Part shown: in pieces, positions 16,661-23,731 of the stretch | Layout: each line of letters begins with the position of its first letter | Position numbering within the stretch: position 1 is the first letter of the stretch | Assembly: GCF_030534335.1 (NCBI RefSeq) | Contig: NZ_CP130565.1 | Coordinates: 2,501,501-2,565,500 of the forward strand | Reading direction: 5' to 3' | Origin: Marivirga harenae | GTDB lineage: Bacteria > Bacteroidota > Bacteroidia > Cytophagales > Cyclobacteriaceae | DNA: 64,000 nucleotides | The notes under the pieces: model-generated | Databases searched by the model: none | What the model was told of the DNA's origin: nothing | The model's input: the letters and a program-made list of their open reading frames with translations, nothing else | Position numbers and translations under genes: made by a program

Positions 16661-16963
16661 CTAAACAGTTTCCAAGAAAGTCCTAAAGGAAACACACTTG
16701 TTTTGAAATTTTTTGTAATGCTCATCTCTCAATCTTGGAGCATCTTCTGTCATATATTTCTCAAGCTTTTCAAGTTCATCAGTGAAATACTGCACGGCAT
16801 AAGTTTCACCCTCATTCTCGGTTTCGTTTAATAAGCGAAGTATTTTATGTTCGTGAAAAAATCCAGTAGCTAAAATGTCTGGAATATGGACTTCTTTCAT
16901 CCATGAAAGCCAGCTTGATTCTACCTCTTTCTCTACATTTATTGTAACATTATAAATAATCAT
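16661..16963 (-). CDS. DUF4286 family protein (about 100 aa)
   Basis: Matches the DUF4286 pattern, a dimeric alpha-beta barrel-like small protein: MIIYNVTINVEKEVESSWL with HIPDILATGFF, then QYFTDELEKLEKYM and a closing helix. The ATG at 16963 is preferred over the one at 16999 because family members begin with MIIYN. Cytoplasmic, no known activity. It converges on the thioredoxin operon across the paired-palindrome element. Confidence 0.8.
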   Translation of the reverse strand: MIIYNVTINVEKEVESSWLSWMKEVHIPDILATGFFHEHKILRLLNETENEGETYAVQYFTDELEKLEKYMTEDAPRLRDEHYKKFQNKCVSFRTFLETV

Positions 16964-17124
16964 GGCGTTTGTCAGATTTTTTTTACAAATTTGACACATT
17001 GTTATTGAATCTTAAAACATTTTCAATGACATGTGGTTATTTTTTTTACTTATCAATCCGCAATATTAATAAAAATACAAATATACTTTAATTTAAACAG
17101 GTAAGTAGAAAGGAGAGAAGCAAC

Positions 17125-18060
17125 GTGAGCAGTTATTCAATTAAAGATTTAGAACACTTATCAGGCATTAAAGCCCATACGCTAAGAATATGGGAGCAGC
17201 GCTATAATTTCATAGAGCCGAAAAGAACCGATACCAACATTCGTTACTACAGTGATGATGATTTAAAATTGGTTCTAAACATTAGCACACTCAAAGAGAA
17301 CGGGTACAAAATATCCAAAATTGCTAAAATGAATGAAGAGGAGCTCAGTCAGGAGGTCCTCAAGATTGCAGAAACCAATCTGAGATTTCCAGATCAAATT
17401 AACTCACTTACTCTGAGTATGATTGATATGGATGAAGATAGGTTTGAAAGTATCTTAAACAATAATATTTTGAAGTATGGTTTCGAAAGGACTATGCTGA
17501 ATATCATCTATCCTTTTTTGGCTAAAATAGGAATGCTTTGGCAAACGGGTAGTATTCTACCAGCCCAGGAGCATTTCATTTCTAACCTAATTCGTCAAAA
17601 AATGACAGTGGCTATTGATGGACAATATGTTACAGAACGAGAGTCAAAAGGGAAATGGTTATTATATTTGCCTGAGGGTGAATTACATGAACTTTCGTTA
17701 ATGTTTGCCGCTTTCTTATTAAGAGCTAGAAAGTTTAAAGTGATCTATTTAGGGCAGAATTTACCTAAAGCAGATTTATACTCTGTTAAGGAAATACACG
17801 AACCAGATTATGTTCTGACAATTTGTACGGCAGCACCGAAAAAATCGGAAGTGCAGGAATATATAGATGAAGTTGCAGATTTGTTTAGTAGTGCCACCAT
17901 GTTTGTAGGGGGATTTCAAGTAATAGGACAAGATATTAAGAGAAAGAAGAATGTTGAGTTTATTATGAAAATGGAGGATCTAATTGATTTTATCAACGAG
18001 AAAGATATCGAGCTTAGTCCGAAAAGACCTGAAGGACAGAAGAATATGAGGTACGAATAA
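17125..18060 (+). CDS. MerR-type regulator with cobalamin-binding domain (CarH/LitR-like photoreceptor)
   Basis: A three-part regulator of 311 aa. Residues 1-70 form a MerR winged helix (SIKDLEHLSGIKAHTLRIWEQRY). Residues about 95-165 are the helical cap with W139-x9-E149-H150, the Wx9EH signature of CarH proteins. The B12-binding Rossmann domain follows, with GELHEL around His188 in the place of the lower axial ligand (GExHxx). In CarH/LitR proteins adenosylcobalamin senses light, and light releases the repressor from DNA. Unusually for this genome the GTG start has a strong Shine-Dalgarno (AAGGAGAG, 17110-17117). It sits upstream of the ECF sigma and carotenoid genes, its likely targets. 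Light response is inferred from motifs and context. Confidence 0.85.
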   Translation: MSSYSIKDLEHLSGIKAHTLRIWEQRYNFIEPKRTDTNIRYYSDDDLKLVLNISTLKENGYKISKIAKMNEEELSQEVLKIAETNLRFPDQINSLTLSMIDMDEDRFESILNNNILKYGFERTMLNIIYPFLAKIGMLWQTGSILPAQEHFISNLIRQKMTVAIDGQYVTERESKGKWLLYLPEGELHELSLMFAAFLLRARKFKVIYLGQNLPKADLYSVKEIHEPDYVLTICTAAPKKSEVQEYIDEVADLFSSATMFVGGFQVIGQDIKRKKNVEFIMKMEDLIDFINEKDIELSPKRPEGQKNMRYE

Positions 18061-18084
18061 AATTCTTATTGACTTATCATTTAC

Positions 18085-18111
18085 AAGCTACCCTATGGGG
18101 TGGCTTTTTTT
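18085..18111 (+). terminator. Rho-independent terminator after the MerR/B12 regulator
   Basis: AAGCTACCC at 18085-18093 pairs with GGGTGGCTT at 18098-18106 (one T-G pair) around a 4-nt loop, followed by a T run. It separates the regulator transcript from the carotenoid operon. Confidence 0.75.
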
Positions 18112-18264
18112 ATGCTCAATATTTAATACCTGTGCGTGATATTATTTTCTTAAACACTCATTTGAATCACTGTTTTATTTATTATTGATTTATTTTAGAT
18201 ATTTGTTCAACATAAGTTAAACTTTTATAATTTATGTCGATACATTTAAAATATGCCTTTAAGG

Positions 18265-18294
18265 GTATTTGGAGCGTATTTGAATCTATTTTTG
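18265..18294. promoter_or_regulatory. Direct repeats of GTATTTG with 11-bp period
   Basis: GTATTTG occurs at 18265-18271 and 18276-18282, exactly 11 bp apart, and the related TATTTTTG follows at 18287-18294. The last also matches the -7 consensus TAnnTTTG. Direct repeats at 11-bp steps are the known binding layout of CarH tetramers. It lies within the 345-bp non-coding stretch between the regulator and the ECF sigma gene. Confidence 0.35.
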
Positions 18295-18312
18295 ATATAA
18301 CCGGTATCAAAA
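18290..18312. promoter_or_regulatory. Palindrome TTTTGATA-N7-TATCAAAA
   Basis: TTTTGATA at 18290-18297 and TATCAAAA at 18305-18312 are perfect 8-bp inverted arms around TAACCGG. The size and symmetry suit a dimeric regulator site. It directly precedes the GTTTAA/TTAAAC array of the carotenoid promoter; the bound factor is unknown. Confidence 0.4.
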
Positions 18313-18313
18313 T

Positions 18314-18395
18314 GTTTAATGTAGAAGAAAAAAAATTAAACAAAAGATTTGGTTATTGTTTAATTAAAGTATAGATTTGTTAAACAACATTAAAC
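18314..18395. promoter_or_regulatory. Phased GTTTAA/TTAAAC operator array over the carotenoid promoter
   Basis: Hexamers GTTTAA at 18314 and 18358 and TTAAAC at 18336, 18380 and 18390 (start positions). The first four step by exactly 22 bp and alternate in orientation; the fifth is 10 bp after the fourth. They lie before the -33 box, between the boxes, and at the predicted start of transcription, so a bound repressor would cover the promoter. The adjacent CarH-like protein is the natural candidate. TTAAAC also occurs at 17093 before the regulator's own gene. Confidence 0.5.
18348..18379 (+). promoter_or_regulatory. Predicted promoter of the ECF sigma-crt operon
   Basis: TTTG at 18348-18351, 20 nt, then TAGATTTG at 18372-18379: an exact match to the Bacteroidota consensus TTTG-N19-21-TAnnTTTG. 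Transcription should begin near 18385, about 20 nt before the sigma factor ATG. It is the best promoter found in the window. Confidence 0.7.
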
Positions 18396-18405
18396 ACTGA
18401 CAATC

Positions 18406-18909
18406 ATGACAGCATTAGAATTTGGTTACGCGATTAACAACATGACAAAATCCATGAAACCGTTCGCTTTAAGGTTGACGAAAGACATGGAGCAGGCAAA
18501 TGATTTAATTCAGGAAACTGTATTAAAAGCATTTTCAAACAGAGAAAAGTTTTCTGAAGGGACTAACTTGAAAGCATGGTTGTTTACTATAATGAAAAAT
18601 ACATTCATTACTAATTACCAGAGAATGGTGAGAAGAAAGACTTTCATTGATACTACCGAAAATTTGCACTTCATTAATTCCACTGAAAATATTGCTCAAA
18701 ATTCGGCCTATGGCTCATTTGCCATGGCAGACATCGTAAGCCAAATTTCAAAATTAGATGATGTTTATAAAGATCCATTCATGATGCATTTTAGAGGTTT
18801 TAAATATCATGAAATAGCAGAGAAATTAGAAATTCCGATAGGAACTGTGAAAAATAGAATCCATATTGCCAGAAAAGAGTTAAAAGATGCATTAAAGATT
18901 TATGCATAA
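18406..18909 (+). CDS. ECF-type RNA polymerase sigma factor (167 aa)
   Basis: A sigma-70 family member with only regions 2 and 4. Region 2 includes DLIQETVLKAFSNREKF and LKAWLFTIMKNTFI; region 4 ends with a helix-turn-helix in YHEIAEKLEIPIGTVKNRIHIARKEL. No anti-sigma factor gene is adjacent, so control is probably transcriptional, by the regulator next door. It is 12 bp upstream of crtI, which resembles light-induced carotenoid systems such as Myxococcus CarQ in logic, although the gene order differs. Target promoters are not known. Confidence 0.9.
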   Translation: MTALEFGYAINNMTKSMKPFALRLTKDMEQANDLIQETVLKAFSNREKFSEGTNLKAWLFTIMKNTFITNYQRMVRRKTFIDTTENLHFINSTENIAQNSAYGSFAMADIVSQISKLDDVYKDPFMMHFRGFKYHEIAEKLEIPIGTVKNRIHIARKELKDALKIYA

Positions 18910-18921
18910 TTTGAAAAGTTA

Positions 18922-20403
18922 ATGGCAAATAAAAAGATAGTAGTAATTGGTTCTGGTTTTGCAGGTTTATCTACTGCAACTTACCTTGCCAATGAGGGCT
19001 GTGATGTAACAGTCTTAGAAAAAAATAAGGATTTAGGAGGGAGAGCCCGTCAGTTCAAAGCTGAGGGCTTTACTTTTGATATGGGTCCAAGCTGGTATTG
19101 GATGCCCGATGTATTTGAAAAATATTTTGAGACTTTTGGAAAGAAAGTATCAGATTATTACGATCTCCAAAGACTAGACCCATCTTATCATGTAGTTTTC
19201 GGAAAAGATGATATTTTAAAAGTGCCTGCCAATATGCAGGAATTCAAAAATATGCTGGAAACACTCGAGGAGGGAAGTGGTGCACAACTCGATAGATTCC
19301 TGAAACAAGCTGCCTATAAGTATGAAAAAGGAATAAATGACTTGGTCTATAAACCGGGACGCTCCTTGACCGAATTTATGAGTCTGAAGTTACTTCTTGA
19401 TATGCTGAGAATGGATATTTTTTCTTCCATATATAGCCATGTGAGAAAATTCTTCAAAAACGATAGGATTATCCGTTTAATGGAATTCCCAATTTTGTTT
19501 TTGGGTGCTCTTCCTGAAAATACCCCAGCATTATACAGTTTAATGAATTATGCTGACATCAGTCTTGGAACTTGGTATCCAAAGGGCGGAATGCATAAGA
19601 TTGTGGAAGGAATGGTGAAGTTGGCTGAAGAAAAGGGAGTTACTTTCATTACTGATCAAGAGGTTATATCTGTAGATTGTGAAGGAAAGTTGGCCAAAAG
19701 AGTTGTAACCAAAAATGCCACTTATGAGGCAGATGTTGTCGTTTCTTCTGCTGACTATGAACATACTGATCAATCCATACTTCCAGAGAATTTCAGGAAT
19801 TACGATACTAAGTATTGGGAAAATAGAACCATGGCTCCTTCGTCTTTGATATTCTATTTGGGAGTTGATAAGAAAGTTGCAGGATTAGTCCATCATAATT
19901 TATTCTTCGATCATGATTTTGGTCCTCACGCAAAGGAAATTTATGAAACACCAGGGTGGCCTGAAGCTCCATTATTTTATGTTAGTGCACCTTCCAAAAC
20001 GGACCATACCGTTGCACCTGAAGGCAAGGAAAATTTATTTATTTTAATGCCTGTGGCTCCCGGTCTTGAAGATAATGAGGAAATTAGAGACAAGTATTAT
20101 GAGCTTATTATGGATAGAATGGAGAAAATATTAGGAGAAGACATTAAGAAATATGTAACTTATAAGCGTAGTTATGCTCATAATGATTTTATCGATGATT
20201 ATCATTCATTTAAAGGGAATGCATATGGCTTAGCGAATACTTTAAAGCAAACGGCAATCTTGAAGCCTGCTTTAAAAAATAAAAAGCTGAAAAACTTTTA
20301 TTATGCAGGTCAGTTAACTGTGCCTGGTCCAGGAGTTCCACCGTCTTTGATTTCTGGTCAAGTTGTAGGAAAAGAGGTGATGAAAGATTTAAATAAGATG
20401 TAA
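18922..20403 (+). CDS. crtI: Phytoene desaturase CrtI-type carotenoid oxidoreductase (493 aa)
   Basis: Introduces double bonds into phytoene on the way to lycopene. The N-terminal FAD-binding motif (VVIGSGFAGLSTATYLANEG) and the following GGRARQF are present, and the C-terminus carries the family motif YYAGQLTVPGPGVPPSLISGQ. The length is typical for bacterial CrtI. It starts 12 bp after the sigma factor and ends 4 bp before crtB. A role as a related desaturase (CrtD) is less likely because it is next to crtB. Confidence 0.92.
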   Translation: MANKKIVVIGSGFAGLSTATYLANEGCDVTVLEKNKDLGGRARQFKAEGFTFDMGPSWYWMPDVFEKYFETFGKKVSDYYDLQRLDPSYHVVFGKDDILKVPANMQEFKNMLETLEEGSGAQLDRFLKQAAYKYEKGINDLVYKPGRSLTEFMSLKLLLDMLRMDIFSSIYSHVRKFFKNDRIIRLMEFPILFLGALPENTPALYSLMNYADISLGTWYPKGGMHKIVEGMVKLAEEKGVTFITDQEVISVDCEGKLAKRVVTKNATYEADVVVSSADYEHTDQSILPENFRNYDTKYWENRTMAPSSLIFYLGVDKKVAGLVHHNLFFDHDFGPHAKEIYETPGWPEAPLFYVSAPSKTDHTVAPEGKENLFILMPVAPGLEDNEEIRDKYYELIMDRMEKILGEDIKKYVTYKRSYAHNDFIDDYHSFKGNAYGLANTLKQTAILKPALKNKKLKNFYYAGQLTVPGPGVPPSLISGQVVGKEVMKDLNKM

Positions 20404-20407
20404 AGGC

Positions 20408-21250
20408 ATGAATGCTAAAGAACTATTTAATCAAACTACTTTTGAATGTAGTAAGCTGATTACTAACCGTTACAGCACATCCTTTAGTTTAGGTATTAAA
20501 AGCCTTGATAAAAAATTTCATTATCCCATTTATGCTATCTATGGTTTTGTGAGATATGCAGATGAAATTGTAGATACATTCCATGAAAAAGACAAAGCTG
20601 CTCTATTACAAGATTTTAAGAAGCAAACTTATGAAGCGATTGAGCAGCAAATCAGCTTAAACCCTGTTTTACATTGCTTTCAAATGGTAGTGAATGAGTA
20701 TCAAATTGACCATTTACTTATTGAGGCTTTTTTGCATAGCATGGAGATGGATTTGCAAGATATTGATTATCAGCAATCTTCATATGAGGAATATATTTAC
20801 GGCTCTGCTGAAGTGGTCGGTTTGATGTGTTTAAAAATCTTCTGCGATGGAAATGAAGAGGAATATCAACAGTTATTACCACCGGCCAAAAGTTTAGGGT
20901 CTGCTTTCCAAAAGGTAAATTTCTTGAGAGATATTAAGTCTGATTATTATGAAAGAGGGAGGGTGTACTTTCCTGGAGTAGATTTCAACGACTTTTCGGT
21001 TTCCCATAAGGAAAAAATTGAAGATGATATTCAAAAAGATTTCGACCACGCTTATGAGGGTATCGTAAAACTTCCTAGAGGCGCAAGATGGGGCGTGTAT
21101 TTAGCGTATACTTATTATTTGAAGTTATTTGATAAAATTAAGCGTTTTCCACCTAACAAAATATTGGAAGAAAGAGTTAGAGTTCCTGATTCCAAAAAAC
21201 TATTTCTGTTGTTAGGTAGTTATCTTAAACATCAGTTCAATACGCTTTAA
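20408..21250 (+). CDS. crtB: Phytoene synthase CrtB (280 aa)
   Basis: Joins two geranylgeranyl diphosphates into phytoene. The first aspartate-rich motif is YADEIVDTF, the second is near NFLRDIKSDY; the tyrosine-rich helix YYERGRVYFP follows. The start RYSTSFSLG is typical of the squalene/phytoene synthase family. It is 4 bp after crtI and 10 bp before ispH, within one operon. Confidence 0.92.
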   Translation: MNAKELFNQTTFECSKLITNRYSTSFSLGIKSLDKKFHYPIYAIYGFVRYADEIVDTFHEKDKAALLQDFKKQTYEAIEQQISLNPVLHCFQMVVNEYQIDHLLIEAFLHSMEMDLQDIDYQQSSYEEYIYGSAEVVGLMCLKIFCDGNEEEYQQLLPPAKSLGSAFQKVNFLRDIKSDYYERGRVYFPGVDFNDFSVSHKEKIEDDIQKDFDHAYEGIVKLPRGARWGVYLAYTYYLKLFDKIKRFPPNKILEERVRVPDSKKLFLLLGSYLKHQFNTL

Positions 21251-21260
21251 ACAATAGCTC

Positions 21261-22106
21261 ATGATGAACCTAAACGTTAAAATCGATAATAGCTCAGGAT
21301 TCTGTTTTGGTGTAGTTTATGCCATCGAAATGGCTGAAGATATGCTCGATGAGCAGGGTTACCTATATTGCTTGGGCGATATCGTGCATAATGATGAAGA
21401 AGTAAAAAGACTGGAAGCTAAGGGTCTTAAAATTATAGATCGTGAAGCTTTAAAAGATTTACACGGTGAAAAGGTGTTGATTAGAGCTCATGGTGAACCT
21501 CCATCGACTTATAAATTAGCTATTGAAAATAACCTGACTTTGGTGGATGCTTCATGTCCGGTTGTTTTGAAATTGCAAAATAGGATAAAAAACTCATTTG
21601 ATAAAAAGGAGCAAATTTATATTTACGGAAAGCATGGCCATGCGGAGGTAGAAGGTCTTTTGGGTCAAACAAACCAAGAGGCTGTTGTTTTTCAAGATAT
21701 AAATGAATTAGATATTGACAGCCTGCCAAGGGAAATGACTTTATACAGTCAAACCACTAAAAGCACAGACAATTTTTACAAAATTAAAGAAACTTTAACC
21801 GAAGCGGGTATCAGTGTAAATGCTAATGATACGATTTGCCGTCAGGTTTCTAATAGAGATAAAGAATTAAGATCTTTTGCTGGAGAATTTGATAAAGTTG
21901 TCTTTGTTTCGGGAACCAAATCATCCAACGGAAAGGTTTTGTATAATGTGTGTAAGGACAAAAATCCTAACACTTATTTCATCTCCAATATTACTGAATT
22001 AGATAAGGACTGGTTTTCAGAGAATGATTCAGTTGGTATTTGCGGAGCTACTTCCACTCCTATGTGGTTAATGGAACAAGTTCGAGATGAATTATCAAAA
22101 TTATAA
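21261..22106 (+). CDS. ispH: 4-hydroxy-3-methylbut-2-enyl diphosphate reductase IspH
   Basis: The last enzyme of the MEP pathway, making IPP and DMAPP. Three cluster-binding cysteines are seen in SGFCFGVV, VDASCPVV and DTICRQVSNRDKEL, and the closing CGATSTP loop is present. The length is 281 aa (ATG 21261 or 21264). Its position between crtB and crtZ means that the supply of isoprenoid units may rise with carotenoid synthesis. dxs, the first enzyme of the same pathway, lies about 9 kb away on the other strand. Confidence 0.93.
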   Translation: MMNLNVKIDNSSGFCFGVVYAIEMAEDMLDEQGYLYCLGDIVHNDEEVKRLEAKGLKIIDREALKDLHGEKVLIRAHGEPPSTYKLAIENNLTLVDASCPVVLKLQNRIKNSFDKKEQIYIYGKHGHAEVEGLLGQTNQEAVVFQDINELDIDSLPREMTLYSQTTKSTDNFYKIKETLTEAGISVNANDTICRQVSNRDKELRSFAGEFDKVVFVSGTKSSNGKVLYNVCKDKNPNTYFISNITELDKDWFSENDSVGICGATSTPMWLMEQVRDELSKL

Positions 22107-22129
22107 TCCAAATTATTTAATTTGCATTC

Positions 22130-22609
22130 ATGTTAGAAGTATTAACTATTTTATTTTATGCCTTCTTGGTAGTAGGAACTTTCTTCTTTATGGAAGCAGT
22201 AGCTTGGTTTACTCATAAATATATCATGCACGGATTTTTGTGGACGTGGCATAAGTCTCACCATAAAGTTCATAATCATAAATTGGAAAGAAACGATTTG
22301 TTTGCGGTCGTTTTTAGCGTCCCTTCAGCAGGGCTCATTATGGCAGGAATTGAATTTCCACAGCTAAGATGGCTCTTATTTGTAGGAATTGGAGTAGCTT
22401 GTTATGGTGTTTTTTATGTCTTATTTCATGATATTTTGGTCCACAGAAGAGTTAAACTAAAATTTAAAGCTGAAAATTCATATCTTAAAAGAATGATGCG
22501 AGCCCATTACATCCATCATGAAGTGCACACGAAGGAAGGAGCCGAAGCTTTTGGCTTTCTCTACGCCCCTAAAAAATATGAGCCTAAAGAACAGAAAAGT
22601 AAGGCTTGA
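22130..22609 (+). CDS. crtZ: Beta-carotene hydroxylase CrtZ (159 aa)
   Basis: A membrane di-iron hydroxylase that adds 3-hydroxyl groups to beta-ionone rings, giving zeaxanthin. The histidine motifs are HKYIMHG, HKSHHKVH, HDILVHRR and HYIHHEVH, the full set of this family; about four membrane helices are visible. It closes the carotenoid operon. A lycopene cyclase is needed before it but none is seen in this window. Confidence 0.9.
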   Translation: MLEVLTILFYAFLVVGTFFFMEAVAWFTHKYIMHGFLWTWHKSHHKVHNHKLERNDLFAVVFSVPSAGLIMAGIEFPQLRWLLFVGIGVACYGVFYVLFHDILVHRRVKLKFKAENSYLKRMMRAHYIHHEVHTKEGAEAFGFLYAPKKYEPKEQKSKA

Positions 22610-22984
22610 TCTGATCTAGAATTTTGCTCTGATCGTTCTGGTTACATATGAGTGCTAGTTAGGAAATATTGAAAATATTGCTGAACGTAATATTGGTTTT
22701 ATATTAGGAATTATGAAGTTTATAAACTTTATTACTGTGGTGAACTTTATGAAGTTCATTTATCGTTGGCAAGGAACTAGGACGACCACTTCCGAGGAAG
22801 TCGGAAGAGCGGGAGGGAGGAAAGTTTAGAGAGCCAGTGTTGGGATTGTGGAGTGAAGCATTAAACTTTCTTGATTTTTTGTTTCTTTTTGATTAAGCAA
22901 ATAGAAAGTTAGAAATCAATCTGTACATCAATAAATTAAAGTCCTAAACAACTATAAATAATATCTTAGATCAATAAAGAATCC
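22610..22984. other. 375-bp non-coding stretch with stacked inverted repeats
   Basis: No credible gene was found. It holds a 14-bp perfect palindrome AAGTTTATAAACTT at 22716-22729, a hairpin TGAACTT-TATG-AAGTTCA at 22741-22758, and CTTCCGA-ggaag-TCGGAAG at 22789-22807, followed by a purine-rich tract that is much richer in G than its surroundings (22804-22830) and an AT-rich tail near 22870-22915. It may be a decayed dispersed repeat or a structured RNA; nothing decides between them. Confidence 0.45.
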
Positions 22985-23638
22985 CTAATCCAACATCTCC
23001 TCCTTCAACTTCTCCCAATCATCATTTTTATATTTTTTATAGCAGTGCTGGTGATAGCCATCTAGTTTTATTAATGAATCAAATAATTTCACTTTTTCTG
23101 TCTTATTTAAATTACCGACTAAATGCTGACTGACTTCGTTGGCTCTAGTCATTACAATGAAACTAGCAGTTTTCCCAGTCTCAGTAAGTTTCAAATCTTT
23201 ACTTCTTTTGTCTTTTTCGTTGGGCCTCTCCTCTAAAATTCCATTGCTCACTAGTCGTTTTATATTTTCAAAAATTGTAGTTTTTTCTTGTAGTGAATGA
23301 TTAGCCACTTCAGATTTACTGCAGCCTTCGTGGCTCATCACATATAATGCAATTCCAAATTCAGTTAAATTGTGTATAGGTTGATTTGCAAATGCCTTCT
23401 TCTCCCAAATTTGTGTAAAACTCATCATTCTACCCCAAACCCACCCGATGTATTCATCTGGAGACTTTGCCGGAAATGGAAATGGCATTTTATCTCTCAT
23501 TTGAGTTAATTCGTCTTTGTTATTGTCCCTATTTACATTACTTGATAGGGTTTTTCCGAACTCACTGAAATCACCATTCGGATTCTTTTTGAGGAATTCC
23601 GTATACATTTCCAACAGTTTAATTCCATTCTCTAACAT
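22985..23638 (-). CDS. MarR-like winged-helix transcriptional regulator (217 aa)
   Basis: A winged-helix protein with an N-terminal extension of about 65 residues before the MarR-like core: LTEFGIALYVMSHEGCSKSEVANHSLQEKTT as the helix-turn-helix, then GILEERPNEKDKRSKDLKLTETG as the wing. It is divergent from a TonB-dependent receptor, 93 bp from its start, and may control it. The phrase at residues 55-62 (FPAKSPDEY) and the following GRMM are not part of the common core. The ligand is unknown. Confidence 0.8.
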   Translation of the reverse strand: MLENGIKLLEMYTEFLKKNPNGDFSEFGKTLSSNVNRDNNKDELTQMRDKMPFPFPAKSPDEYIGWVWGRMMSFTQIWEKKAFANQPIHNLTEFGIALYVMSHEGCSKSEVANHSLQEKTTIFENIKRLVSNGILEERPNEKDKRSKDLKLTETGKTASFIVMTRANEVSQHLVGNLNKTEKVKLFDSLIKLDGYHQHCYKKYKNDDWEKLKEEMLD

Positions 23639-23731
23639 TTTCCGAAAAATTTTGTATTAATATTAAAACAACTTTGTAGCATAATTGTTATGGATTTGTA
23701 ATAATATTAAATCGTAAACTGGATATACAAA

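Noticed and set aside
16649-16831. 60-aa frame opposite DUF4286
   Set aside because: The minus-strand DUF4286 protein explains these bases.
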